Positions 37,412 to 48,557 of a stretch of DNA of 64,000 nucleotides are shown here, in pieces. The position numbers and the translations under genes are program-made. Below the pieces are notes generated by a model. It had not been told where the DNA came from. It made no database searches and was given only the letters and a program-made list of their open reading frames with translations. Position 1 is the first letter of the stretch; each line of letters begins with the position of its first letter. The stretch spans positions 1,881,013 to 1,945,012 of the forward strand of contig NC_044922.1 of assembly GCF_003576645.1 (NCBI RefSeq), read 5' to 3'. This DNA comes from Ipomoea triloba. Lineage: Eukaryota > Streptophyta > Magnoliopsida > Solanales > Convolvulaceae.

Positions 37412-37430
37412 GCCATGCCTGATAATAGTT

Positions 37431-39540
37431 AGTGTTCGTTTATGTAACAGAATGTGTACACCCTTACAGTGTTTGTGCGTTCTCAACTTAAGCAGGTTCT
37501 CGCCTGCAAGCATACATATATATATGAACATTGTATTCAACATTTGATTTAATAAAGTTTTTTCTTTTGGTTTAAAAGAAAAAAGAAAGTGAAATGAAGA
37601 TTTTCCTATTTAGGGCAATTAAGGACATACACCAGCATCAAAGATGCATAGTAAGGGCGGGCCAGGTGAATCCAAAGAGGGATAATAGGGTAGTTTTATC
37701 CTTTTCCACCCCACACCCTTATATATATAATCCCTTATATGAAAGAGTTTATGTGAGAATAGACTCTCATCACACACTTTTATTAGATTATTAAAATTTT
37801 CGGTCACTAAATAAAAATTGTTGAAAATTCAGCCGTCAAAAATTCTAACTGCCTTAAACAATGATCAAGAAAAAAATTCTAAAATTTTATTACATTTTAG
37901 ATAGGCGAAAAATTATGATTTTTTAAAATTATGAATGCCAATAATGTTTGTCATTACAAGTGACTATAAATCTATAATTCAGTAGGAGAAACATCAATCA
38001 CATAAAAATCAAAATGATAAATCTATCAAATCAATTATCATCTAGCATCCATCAACACACATGTTAACCTATCAATGCATGTGACTTGGACAATTCCATA
38101 TATATATGATAGCGTTGATCCTTAAATTTCCTAATAACTTGCATTAACAGGTAGGTAAGTAACAATTGCCCTCATCACACGCACCAAAATGTCAACGAAG
38201 CCTTCACTATCAGTTCTTCCACGTTTCTACCAAATAGAAATTCTAAACTTCAATCTTCCCAACTTTTGGCTCTTGCATTGATTGCTCATCAATATTTATA
38301 ATTAATCAATAGTCTAAGTCCATTATATTCGATGGATGCAATTACGCAAAGATTCATGCTACATTTTATTTCGAAATTTACTTCCTAATATTCGTTTTTT
38401 TAATGAGAAAAATTAGTAGCCATTAATCGAATCAAGGGTAAATCACACTTGAAATATCTTGATGAAGGTGTATGATAATAAAGCTCAATATTGACAAGAA
38501 TTGAATTTGTGATTATTTGGTTAAAGAATCATGCTCCACCTACCTAAGTACCATTTTCAAAGCATAATGTTTGCTCCTTGATCTAACATTACTGGATTAG
38601 TTCTTGAATTCATTCCAACTGTTGTTGCCACGAGTCACGCAATTAGCAAATAAATGCGTAACGATATTATGCTCCCAATAAATATGATTTATTGAATGTT
38701 TGCTCATCAAAATTTACAACTTGCTCCTAGCATGCATGTTACTTAAACGTCCGTATTAGAAAGCCTATAATAGGGAGTCATAATCCGACTCCCTATTAGT
38801 ACGGATGGAAGCTTTTTTCAATGGGACATGGCCTATTAATTAAATACTCTTTGACCTATTCAAGCACCAAACGACAGAGATATAATCATTATGAATAAGG
38901 AATAATATGATACTATACATACTCTCAATTTTAATTTATTCTATTCTTTTATTTTTTATTTTAATTTATCCAGAAAAAATGATTGGATCACAATTTTTAT
39001 CACAAAGTATTATCTTATCACTTCTATTAATACAATCATTATACAGAGTTTTATTTCATGAGAATTCATGTATAATTTTTTCATGATTAATTATATCTCA
39101 TCTCTCAATCTACTGCCAAGATAAAACTTATCATTAAATACTACGTAGTTGATTGAAATTTGTATAAATTAAAGACGTATTCATCCCTGGTGGAAAAATC
39201 AGTTCAGTTCGATGTCGTCCACACGTTTTGTTCTAGTATCTAATATAGGATAACTGGATAAGTGGATAATGCTTCTTTCCTTGCATATTTTCTTCATCTA
39301 AGACTTTCTCATCCTATATATCGTAATTACGTTATATGTAGATGTCGGAAGAGTAACGTTATTTTTTGCATGAATTTGACTCTTATATTTAATTATTAAA
39401 TGATGATATGTGTTATGTTAAATAAAAACTTATGGTGCGTTTGGTTCGTACATGAGAATCAGAATCAGAATCAGAATGAGTATCAAATACTTGGTAATGG
39501 TAATGGGTTTTGGTGAAATTAAAATATTTTGCATGTTCGG
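37431..39540. other. Intergenic DNA, no gene seen
   Basis: AT-rich. Around 39430-39480 'gcgtttggttcgtacatgag' and repeated 'aatcag' look like the end of a MITE whose other end is lost next to the LTR fragment at 39545. Confidence 0.45.
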
Positions 39541-39544
39541 TTGA

Positions 39545-39859
39545 CAAAGTTACATGTTTTTATACTAGTTTTAGGCCCAACCACTAGGAGAGATTGGAGG
39601 GGGAGCCCCCTTATGGCCCTGGACCGCATCTCATGCCGGGAGGACCGCGTCAAACTGAGACCCAAGGCCTCAGTCGAGCCCGAGGCTCGACCGAGATGAC
39701 CTCCGAGGTCGGCCATGAGGTTGGCCAGACGACCTCGTGGGGTCGGCTTGCACCCGGGTCAGCCCAGTTGGGTGGGCTCGTCCTTGATTAGGTCCGGGTT
39801 GGCCCCGTACTTCTACTCCGGGTTTACCCACGACATGCTCGGGTATGATTTTTCCATCA
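39545..39859 (-). mobile_element. Truncated LTR related to the element at 18369
   Basis: On the minus strand it starts TGATGGAAAAATCATACCCG, as does the element at 18369, and continues through a GC-rich part to 'ggcctaaaactagtataaaa', the counterpart of 'agctagtatataaac'. The AT-rich 3' third is missing. The frames at 39519-39791 are inside it and are not genes. Confidence 0.6.
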
Positions 39860-39889
39860 CATGAAATCTACTCTCGTAATTAATATGGC

Positions 39890-40255
39890 AAAAAGTTTTG
39901 TGAGACTACCTCACATATCCTTATTCGTGAGACGAGTCGGGTCAATATCAAATATAATACTTATACTGGAAAATGCAATACTAATAATGAATAAAATGTT
40001 TATTACTTATATAGGAAAATGTAATAATTGTGAAAAAAAATATGTAATAGTTTTACATTTTGATTTTAAAATATTACTTTTTTTAAAAATGTATTTACAT
40101 TTTTCCTTTATAAGTAACAAACACGTGCCAACATTACTTATAATGGAAAATGTAATACTTTTATATAGGTAGCATTTTTCTTTATACATTTTTCAGTATA
40201 AAAAATATTGATCAAACCCGTCTCATGAATAAGGATCCGTGAGATGATCTCAGAT
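39890..40255. mobile_element. TIR (MITE-like) repeat, copy B
   Basis: Left end 'gtgagactacctcac...atccttattcgtgagac' and right end 'gtctcatgaataaggatccg...gagatgatctca' are inverted repeats of about 35 bases. The core repeats 'ggaaaatgtaatac'. A degenerate relative is at 8040-8360. Confidence 0.6.
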
Positions 40256-40536
40256 AAGGGTGACCCTCGAAATATTAGTATATTTCTTATTTCCTAACAT
40301 GTATATTGAGGTCTAAAGAAGATTGTTTTTTAAATTATAAATGACTAGTTTTTGTGTAGAAAAACCCAACAAAACGGCAAAGACCAACTGAAATAACTGT
40401 ACTGTATGAAACTATGAACAATGAAATATAAATAATGGGGTATATATGGAAGGTGACGGACCATTTTCCAGTGTGACATTTCACATTATAACCAATTTAG
40501 ACTTGACTCTCAACGCCTCAACCCCACCCAAATTAA

Positions 40537-40984
40537 CGCAAATTATATCGTGGACCGTGGTCCACAATGCATTGTGGACCGCGGTCCCAAAACGACGTCG
40601 TTTTGATTAATGAAACAGACGGATGAATTCGCGTCACTCACTTTCTTTTTATATATACTGCACTTTCTTTTCATATATACTGCACTTTCTTTTCAACACA
40701 ACTGCAGTTCCCTTTCAACACAACTGCAGTTACTTTTTGATATAACTACAGTTGTATATTATCGAATGAAACTATAGTTATATCAAAAAGTAACTGCAGT
40801 TGTGTTGAAAGGAACTGCAGTTGTGTTGAAAAGAAAGTGCAGTATATATGAAAAGAAAGTGTAGTATATATGAAAAGAAAGTGCAGTATATATGAAAAGA
40901 AAGTGAGTGGCGCGAATTCTTCCGTCTGTTTCATTAATCAAAACGACGTCGTTTTGGGGACCGCGGTCCACGATATAAGAACTG
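40537..40984. mobile_element. Mutator-like foldback element in the gene 5 promoter
   Basis: Two arms of about 200 bases are near-perfect inverted repeats around a loop near 40745-40770. Ends carry TTATATCGTGGACCG and its complement, then the palindromes GGTCCACAATGCATTGTGG (left) and AAAACGACGTCGTTTT (both arms). The arms contain 'actgcactttctttt' and 'aacacaactgcagtt' repeats. A perfect 9-base TSD CCAAATTAA flanks it (40528-40536 and 40985-40993). It ends 44 bases before the TATA box of gene 5. Related to the element at 17404-17993. Confidence 0.85.
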
Positions 40985-41027
40985 CCAAATTAATGTGAAT
41001 ATTTGACTTAAGTACTCCAAACTAATC

Positions 41028-41035
41028 TATAAATA
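41028..41035 (+). promoter_or_regulatory. Probable TATA box of gene 5
   Basis: TATAAATA in the block 'aaactaatctataaata', which is identical upstream of gene 6. It is 83 bases before the ATG. Confidence 0.65.
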
Positions 41036-41110
41036 CGCTGCAAAACGATAGATACAATTAACAAACTCATATCTCCCTTCCCCTTTTCTTAAAATTAACC
41101 TCGTAAAGCC

Positions 41111-42979
41111 ATGGCTCCGGCGGCCCTGTCAGGATCAGAATCCGTGGTGGATTTCGTGGTGAACGAGGGCCGAGGAGTGAAGGGATTGTCGGACATGGGA
41201 ATCAAGGCGCTGCCACGTCAGTACATCCAGCCGCCCAAAGAACGCATAGCGGCGAACGCCATAGTTTCCGACGACTCCATTCCGACCATCGACGTTTCCA
41301 ACTGGGACGACCCGGCGGTGGCCCGGGCCGTCTGCGAGGCGGCGGAGGAGTGGGGGTTCTTCCAGATCATCAACCACGGCGTGCCGGTGGAGCTGCTGGA
41401 GAGTCTGAAGGCCGCGACTTACCGGTTCTTCAGGTTGCCGGTGGAGGAGAAGAGGAAGTACTCCAAGGCCAACTCGCCGTCGGAGAATGTCCGGTACGGT
41501 ACCAGCTTTAGCCCGGAGTCGGAGAAGACTTTGGAGTGGAAAGATTATCTTAGTCTCTTCTATGTTTCCGACGATGAAGCTGCGGCTTTGTGGCCCCCAG
41601 CTTGCAGGTCTGATCTTTCTCTATCCAAATCTATTCTATATTTTAATATACTCCATAAATTCGTGCATGAAGGTTTTCTGGGTCATAATCCGACCAAGTT
41701 AATTGTGTAACAATCAAGTTTCAAGTTTAATTTCACTTAAGAACTGTCTTTTTGGTTCTGGCTTAACACAGTTAACTTAGACTGATTTATTAATTACCTT
41801 ATGATCTTTTGACAGTTAGGGTTATAATGCTATTGTAAATCAAAGATTTGTTTGGTCACACAAAATTAGATATTAACTGTTTAGTTTTGATGGAAGGAGA
41901 ATATATAGTGGAGACAGGAGAAAAACAAGAGAAAGATTGGTTTAGGTTGAAACTCACTGAGGATGTACTGTCTATATTTGACTATTCTGTACTTTTACTA
42001 CTTCTCTTTTGTTGGTTATAGTTATGATTGATAGATGGTTTTTGACTTGGATCAGTAGGTCTAAACGCAGCATTATATTCCTATGTCAGTTTTGGTGATA
42101 TTTAAATTCCTGGATTTGACTTATAACCATAATATATCTGCTAAATTATACACTTTTGGGTAGACAGAAATCAAAGTTTTGTTGATATTTTAGTCCACTT
42201 TATTTTTGGGTAACCAAACAATGTAGTATGATAACCAAACAATGTAGTATCTGTTCATAACTACTTTCTTTAACCTACTGAAGTAGAAAGAGTTAATATC
42301 TTCTGAGGCTCGAATCCACCCTCTTCCATATGGAAGTGTGCAGTAGACCACAAGGTTTTGGCAGTATTTCTTCACATTTACTCACCCAATTTCTGTGGTT
42401 TTTAGGCATGAAGCAATAGAGTACATGAAGCAGTGCAACGCCATGATCAAGAACCTTCTGGAGATGCTAATGAGAGGACTGAACATACACAAGTTGGAGG
42501 AATCCAAGGAACCACTTTTGATGGGGTCCAAGAGGATAAACTTCAACTACTACCCAAAATGCCCGAACCCCGAACTCGCCGTCGGCGTGGGCCGCCACTC
42601 CGACATCTCCACCATAACCGTCCTCCTCCAGGACCAAATCGGCGGCCTCCACGTCCGCAAGCTCCACTCCCAAACCTGGGTCCACGTCCCCCCCGTCCAC
42701 GGCGCCCTCGTCATCAACATTGGCGACGCTCTCCAAATCCTCAGCAACGGCCGCTACAAGAGCGCCGAGCACCGGGTCAGCGCTAACGGCAGCAGCGACA
42801 GAATCTCGGTGCCGATCTTCGTCACCCCCGACCCGAACTGCCGCGTGGGGCCCCTGCCGGAGGTTCTGGCCGGCGGAGAGAAGCCGATTTACAAGGAGCT
42901 CGTGTATTCTGATTACTTGAGGCATTTCTTCGGGAAGGGTCACGATGGGAAGGAGACAATTGAATTTGCAAAGATATAA
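41111..42979 (+). CDS. F6'H: Feruloyl-CoA 6'-hydroxylase-like 2OG/Fe(II) dioxygenase (array gene 5, two exons)
   Basis: Exon 1 is 41111-41607 and exon 2 42406-42979; the intron (798 bases, GT-AG, phase 2) splits the arginine codon of ...PACR/HEA. The product has 356 residues. Iron ligands are H230, D232 and H288; R298 and S300 bind 2-oxoglutarate. The N-terminal half ([15 protein letters not shown]) follows the family, but the segment 167-200 ([10 protein letters not shown]...) and the C-terminal third differ clearly from genes 1-4, so this is a separate subgroup that might differ in preference for feruloyl- or p-coumaroyl-CoA. It is a tandem duplicate of gene 6, about 4.2 kb away. The intron holds a SINE-like insert. 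An apparent 199-codon frame ending at 41710 is only exon 1 read into the intron. Confidence 0.93.
42234..42362 (-). mobile_element. SINE-like insert in the intron of gene 5
   Basis: On the minus strand it reads 'ccttgtggtctactgcaca' (A-box region), 'ccatatggaagagggtgga' and 'ggattcgagcc' (B-box), then 'gaacagatactacattgt', the same tail as the SINE at 36988. A 20-base repeat 'ataaccaaacaatgtagtat' sits at its 3' side (42211-42250). Confidence 0.55.
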
Positions 42980-43812
42980 TATAAGCAATGCATATAATAT
43001 AGTATCTTCTTGCTTCTCTTTGCAGAAGATTGTTTGAAAAATCAAGAAAAATGCTATGGCATAAAGTGAAATAATTAAATATATTTTCGTTTTTTTTTCC
43101 TAGGTATACATTAGTCCCACCAATAATATTTACAAAAGGTTGATTACTACAAGTCTACATGGGACATAGGACGGCTCCAATCCAATTAGTCAAATGATTG
43201 ACTTAATAAGTATAATGTTATAAGTTTGACTTTCAATATGAATAAACTAGACATACGATCGAAAAAGTGTCATATTTCGCACTAATTACGTTACAAATTC
43301 CAACATAGACATGAAAGGTTACCTAAATTTCCTAACTCAATCACATTAACTTATAGTAAAATTGTGAACGAGAGCTTGCAACTCGATCAGTAGAAAATTT
43401 TGTTGTTTGATTTGGAGAAAGGTATATTGGATTTTTGTTTAAATATAAAAATTTATGTCACTCCATGCATATACCAGAGTAGCCACTAGTCATCAACATG
43501 TGACATGTCTCAACATAACTGAACATTTCTTTCACGAGTAATGAATATTAGTCCTTGGAGCAACAAAGAAACAACAATTTGGCGTATTACATAATTTTGC
43601 CGCCTTATCTGACCCTACATTTCTTCTGCGAAAGAAAAAACAAAAGCCATGAGTGCATTGAAATAGAACTATAATAAAGTTTTTTTTAAATACAAATTTC
43701 ATTTACATTTTTAGTTGCTTAATTAGTAAAAGATTGCAGATACATACAACTATGACATCGTATTTTATTTATTGATATTTTTAATAGACACCATTTTAAA
43801 ATAAATATATTC
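42980..43812. other. Intergenic DNA 3' of gene 5
   Basis: 3' flank of gene 5 and AT-rich sequence. No gene or bounded element seen. Confidence 0.5.
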
Positions 43813-44280
43813 TGTTGCGCCCGCGGAAGTGGGATAGATCAGATTGCAACAATAATTTGAGAAAGAAAAATAAATGAGGCACAGATTTTACGTGGAAAAC
43901 CCCTAAACAAATTAGGGTAAAAACCACGGGCAAGGGTAGAAGAACCACTCTCTAACTAACAAGGAGAAAACAATGATAATTCTCTCTTGCTAGGAAGGAG
44001 AAATACACTCAACAAACTCTCTAATATCTCTAGTATATGAGGGAAGAATAGAATGATTTGGGATGAGATTTTGGGATGACAAGAATGGTAAATGACCTCC
44101 CTATTTATAGTTGAGGAATAGGGGTCATTTTGTAGTTAGTCCAAAGTTTAGGGACCAAATAATAAATATTTTGGTAGGTGCCTAACTCCATGTCTAACTC
44201 TTTTGACTTGCCTAATTCTTTGTCAATTGTTGATATTTGCCTAATTATGGCTGCTGCAACATTGCCTAATTCTGCCGACA
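43813..44280 (-). mobile_element. Copia-type solo LTR (468 bases)
   Basis: Ends TGTTGCGCC...GCCGACA give TG...CA and are flanked by a perfect 5-base duplication TATTC (43808-43812 and 44281-44285). On the minus strand there is a TATAAATAG box and downstream 'gggttttccacgtaaaatc', a phrase common in plant Ty1-copia LTRs. No internal region remains. Confidence 0.75.
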
Positions 44281-44439
44281 TATTCTATATTTATTGTTCC
44301 GTTTCATTACGAACAAATAAAGTTATGTCATTTAATGTACTTATTATTACACTCTCTATCTCATTGTATTTAAACTTTTCTTAAAATATATGTTACTTGT
44401 ATTGTTTACATAATATTACCATTTATCCCATACATAATA

Positions 44440-45170
44440 TTACCATTTATGCTATTATGTTATTACCTAATTAATATGTCTTTTCTACACGGGATTATAA
44501 AAACGTAAAAAAAATGCAGAATTAGCAATTATGCTATTATATTATAAAATTGAATACGATACAAAATAATACCAATTATGCTATTATGTTATTAACTAAT
44601 TAATATGTCTTTCCTACATGGTATTATGTTATTACGTTAATATGTGAATATAGAAATAATATTACACAATTAATAGATATTTGTTAATTTCTATTTTACA
44701 TTTTTCTTACCAAAGAAGCCTTATTAATTATTTGACCAATAAAATATTTAATTAATTGACAAAAAAAGTTTGGGTTCGAAAATGAAATAGGGAGATTTTA
44801 CTTTTATATATAGTATAGATATAAATTAATATGTCTTTTCAACACGGTATTATGTTATTACATGAATACGTCAATATAGAAATAATATTAACAATTAATA
44901 GATATTAGTTAATTTCTTTATATTTTTCTTACCAAATAAGCTTTATTAATTATTTGACCAATAAAATATTTAATTAATTGACTATAAAAGTTTAGGCGGG
45001 AAATGAAATATGAAGATTTTATTTTATATATAGTATAGAAGTATAGACTAATATGTATTTTCTACACGGTATTATGTTATTACGTTAATACGTGTACGTG
45101 AATATAGAAATAATATTATCAATTAATAGACATTAGTTAATTTCCATTTTATATTTTTTTTACTGAATAA
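44440..45170. repeat. Tandem array of units of about 225 bases upstream of gene 6
   Basis: Phrases such as 'aatatgtcttt', 'acggtattatgttattac', 'gaatatagaaataatatta' and 'ttatttgaccaataaaatat' recur with the same spacing, giving units from about 44602, 44827 and 45049 and a partial one before. The array ends about 40 bases before the TATA box of gene 6. Confidence 0.8.
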
Positions 45171-45209
45171 GTATTTGACCAGAATTTGACTAAGTAACCC
45201 AAACTAATC

Positions 45210-45217
45210 TATAAATA
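45210..45217 (+). promoter_or_regulatory. Probable TATA box of gene 6
   Basis: TATAAATA in the same context as gene 5. Transcription is expected from about 45240, so the in-frame ATG at 45228 is probably outside the mRNA and the start at 45318 is used. Confidence 0.65.
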
Positions 45218-45317
45218 TTGCTGTAAAATGATACTACGTAGGAGGAATAAACCAACCATCAACTCTACTTTCGTCACCTTTTGTTTGTGTGTCCGATCGA
45301 ATCAACCTCGTAAAACC

Positions 45318-46898
45318 ATGGCTCCGACAGCTCTGTCAGACTCAGAATCCGTCGTGGATTTCGTCGTGAACGAGGGCCGTGGAGTGAAGGGTTTGTCGGA
45401 AATGGGCATCAAGGCGCTGCCACGTCAGTACATCCAGCCGCCCAAAGAGCGCATAGCGGCGAACGCCATAGTTTCCGACGACTCCATTCCGACCATCGAC
45501 GTTTCCAACTGGGACGACCCGGCGGTGGCCCGGGCCGTCTGCAAGGCGGCGGAGGAGTGGGGGTTCTTCCAGATCATCAACCACGGCGTGCCGGTGGAGC
45601 TGCTGGAGAGTCTTAAGGCTGCAACTTACCGGTTCTTCAGGTTGCCGGTGGAGGAGAAGAGGAAGTACTCCAAGGCGAACTCGCCGTCGGAGAATGTTCG
45701 GTACGGAACCAGCTTTAGCCCGGAGTCGGAGAAGACTTTGGAGTGGAAAGATTATCTTAGCCTCTTCTACGTTTCCGATGATGAAGCTGCGGCTTTGTGG
45801 CCCCCAGCTTGCAGGTCTTTCTCTATTCAAATATATTCCATATTTTAATGTAGTATCAAATAAGCCCCAAAATGTTACCTGGAAATCAATTAGTGCAATT
45901 AAACACTTTAACATGTTAAATTGTTATGAAGAAGTTCAAAAATCGATAAATGACCTGCAAAATTGCATGTCATTTAATGTTTAGAGAAAAATCCGTCGGT
46001 CGACATATGGAAGGCGACCAAATCCTCTGGTAGAAGGCGACCACGGAGAAAGGCAACCATTTGGTCGCCTTCCGCCAGAGTATGGCAATCGACGATGGTT
46101 GCTGGATTTTCGCTGAACAATAAATGATCATTTTTTAAAGTTTAGAGGCCTAATTAACTTTTCAATAATGTTTAGGGGCTTATTTTATCTTTTCCCTTTA
46201 ATTATATTAAACTAACAGCTTAATAACTAATTTACCAAACAATTTTTTTAGTATCAACTAAGCTATATCAACTAATCAAACCCTATCGCTAGCACCAATC
46301 CTCATATATCTTCTTGGTTATTAGGCATGAAGCAATAGAGTACATGAAGCAGTGCAACGCCATGATCAAGAACCTTCTGGAAATGCTAATGAGAGGACTG
46401 AACATACACAAGTTGGAGGAATCCAAGGAACCACTTTTGATGGGGTCCAAGAGGATAAACTTCAACTACTACCCCAAATGCCCCAACCCCGAACTCGCCG
46501 TCGGCGTGGGCCGCCACTCCGACATCTCCACCATAACCGTCCTCCTCCAGGACCAAATCGGCGGCCTCCACGTCCGCAAGATCCACTCCCAAACCTGGGT
46601 CCACGTCCCCCCCGTCCACGGCGCTCTCGTCATCAACATCGGCGACGCGCTCCAGATCCTCAGCAACGGCCGCTACAAGAGCGCCGAGCACCGCGTCAGC
46701 GCTAACGGCGGCAGCGACAGAATCTCGGTGCCGATCTTCGTCACCCCCGACCCGGAATGCCGCGTGGGGCCGCTGCCGGAGGTGCTGGCGAGCGGGGAGA
46801 AGCCGCTTTACAAGGAGGTTGTGTATTCTGATTACTTGAGGCATTTCTTCGGGAAGGCTCACGATGGAAAGGAGACAATTGAATTTGCAAAGATATAA
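45318..46898 (+). CDS. F6'H: Feruloyl-CoA 6'-hydroxylase-like 2OG/Fe(II) dioxygenase (array gene 6, two exons)
   Basis: Exon 1 is 45318-45814 and exon 2 46325-46898, with a 510-base phase-2 intron at the same place as in genes 5 and 7; 356 residues. Catalytic residues H230, D232, H288 and R298/S300 are intact. It differs from gene 5 at about 11 residues (hand count), mostly after residue 290. K76 replaces a glutamate that is conserved as CEAAE in genes 1-5 (gene 7 has a different local sequence). The frame is open 30 codons upstream, but the start chosen matches gene 5 (MAPTALS). A TIR element occupies most of the intron. Same role as gene 5 is expected. Confidence 0.93.
45857..46187. mobile_element. 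TIR element in the intron of gene 6
   Basis: Left end AAATAAGCCCCAAAATGTTA and right end (complement) AAATAAGCCCCTAAACATTA form inverted repeats of about 20 bases. The middle has 'ggaaggcgacca'-type repeats in both orientations. A related stretch lies at about 47770-48035. Gene 5 lacks it. Confidence 0.6.
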
Positions 46899-47000
46899 AC
46901 AATGCTGTATATAGTGTCTTCTTGCTTTTGTTTGCAGAAGATTCTGTGGTATCTGGCAGGCAAATCAAGTATAATATGGCATAAAGTGAAATAATTAATT

Positions 47001-47379
47001 GAGTAAATTGCACTTTTGGTCTTTTGACTATAGTACCTCTATTAATTTCAACACTTGACTTTTAAAAGTAACGAATTGATCCTTTAACTATGCTTTTTTT
47101 TTTTAACGAATTTGGTCCTTCCGGCCAAATTAGGCCGGAAAATTGTAACACCTTTCCGATTACAGATTTGGGAAATAATATTTTGATTTTGATTTTCCCC
47201 TTTTTACAATATAGATTGACCTAATCGGAAAGGGGTTACAATTTTCCGGCCTGATTTGGCCGGAAGGACCAAATTCGTTAAAAAAAGCATAGTTAAAGGA
47301 TCAATTCGTTACTTTTAAAAGTCAAGTGTTGAAATTAATAGAGGTGCTATAGTCAGAGGACCAAAAGTGCAATTTACTC
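47001..47379. mobile_element. Mutator-like foldback MITE (379 bases)
   Basis: Arms of about 155 bases are near-perfect inverted repeats, starting GAGTAAATTGCACTTTTGG and ending with its complement, around a loop of about 60 bases. TAATTAATT (46992-47000) and TAATTAATA (47380-47388) are a 9-base target duplication with one mismatch, as in Mutator-like elements. No coding capacity. Confidence 0.8.
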
Positions 47380-47388
47380 TAATTAATA

Positions 47389-48200
47389 TGTGAGTAATAT
47401 TACACAACTCCTAGTTTTTACTAGATATTTATTAGGCAAGTTTATTGATTTCGAGTAAGTTATATATGGACAACTTAAGCAGTTAAAGAGCAATCTCATT
47501 AGTATTTTTTTTTCTTTTTTTAAGTTTTTGACAGTTCAAGTAAGAGAGAAGAGAGAGAGGAAAATGTGAGAAAAAGGAAATTAAAAAAGAAAAAGTTTCA
47601 TGCACTTAGTTGGCGCATGCACTAGCCATTGGTAGGCTGGCAATGCGTCTCAGGCGGTGTTTGCACATCTTTTTCCTTAAAGATGAGGCCCACACAAATT
47701 TTAACATTACAAAAGAAAAAACTACCAAAGAATTCACCGTTCCATTAATCCCCAAAAATAAAAATTAACAAGGTGACCAGTTGGTCGACTGGCGATGGTG
47801 AACTGTTTGACTTCTTTGGTAGATGACAACTGGCAACTGTTCAGCCGTCGTTAGTTGCCAGATTTTTGTCGGAAATGATGTCGGAATCGAAATGAATTGT
47901 TAATAGCAGGTCATTATCGGTTCTTAGATTTCATTAATTCAATATAACATGTTAAAAGATGTAATTGTATTTTAAAAAAATTTAGAGACCTAATTAACTT
48001 TAGGTAATGCTTATATGTTTATTTAACCCTCTTTCCTTAAAACTATTATACTATAATTAAAAAAAAAAAGATTAATGTATATTTAAGTTTAGATTTTTTT
48101 AGCAATGAACTTAGTAGAAAAGTATAGCTAGCTTATAACTTATAGTTTCTTAGCTTAGTTAATTTCGCGTGAGAAATTAGTTAAAAGCTGAGCTGTGAAT
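47389..48200. other. Intergenic DNA between gene 6 and GOT1
   Basis: No gene. About 47770-48035 is a relative of the gene 6 intron element. The GOT1 5' leader probably begins around 48200-48300. Confidence 0.5.
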
Positions 48201-48557
48201 AAACGTCACTACGCCAATACCGGTCTCTTGCTTCGTATCTAAGCCGAAATCCCGTAATCCGCCATAACCACCATACAAATCCCCACTCCGAGCTTCGCCA
48301 ATAAGCTCCGCCATCACTACAGCAGCATAGCAGGTTCGCTCTCTGTTTCTCTGCATGTATATTTACGATTGAATCTCTTAATTTACTCGTCGGATTGGAA
48401 TAGTATCGAAACAGATCTTTGTTCCGTTTCGAAACCCTAGCTCGACTTGCTTGATTTCGTGTCTAGGTGTTCTCTATAGCTCAATTTTGATCCTCCAAGT
48501 GTTGTGTTTGGTGCTGTAGGTTTGTCTACGGTTTGACGGTAATCTGAATCCGCGAAA

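Noticed and set aside
39519..39791. Frames in GC-rich DNA that could look like a gene fragment
   Set aside because: The GC-rich block matches the LTR-like element at 18369 and has no protein similarity that I recognise.
41111..41710. A 199-residue protein and, from 42395, a separate 194-residue protein
   Set aside because: They are the two exons of gene 5 read into the intron; the GT-AG borders and phase join them into one normal dioxygenase. The same holds for gene 6.
42433..43045. Proline/arginine-rich and valine/aspartate-rich frames over exon 2 of genes 5 and 6
   Set aside because: Out-of-frame or antisense shadows of the dioxygenase exon, repeated at the same places in both genes.
45228..45317. 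N-terminal extension of gene 6 from the ATG at 45228
   Set aside because: It lies only 11 bases after the TATA box, so it is probably not in the mRNA; gene 5 and the family start at the MAPxALS methionine.
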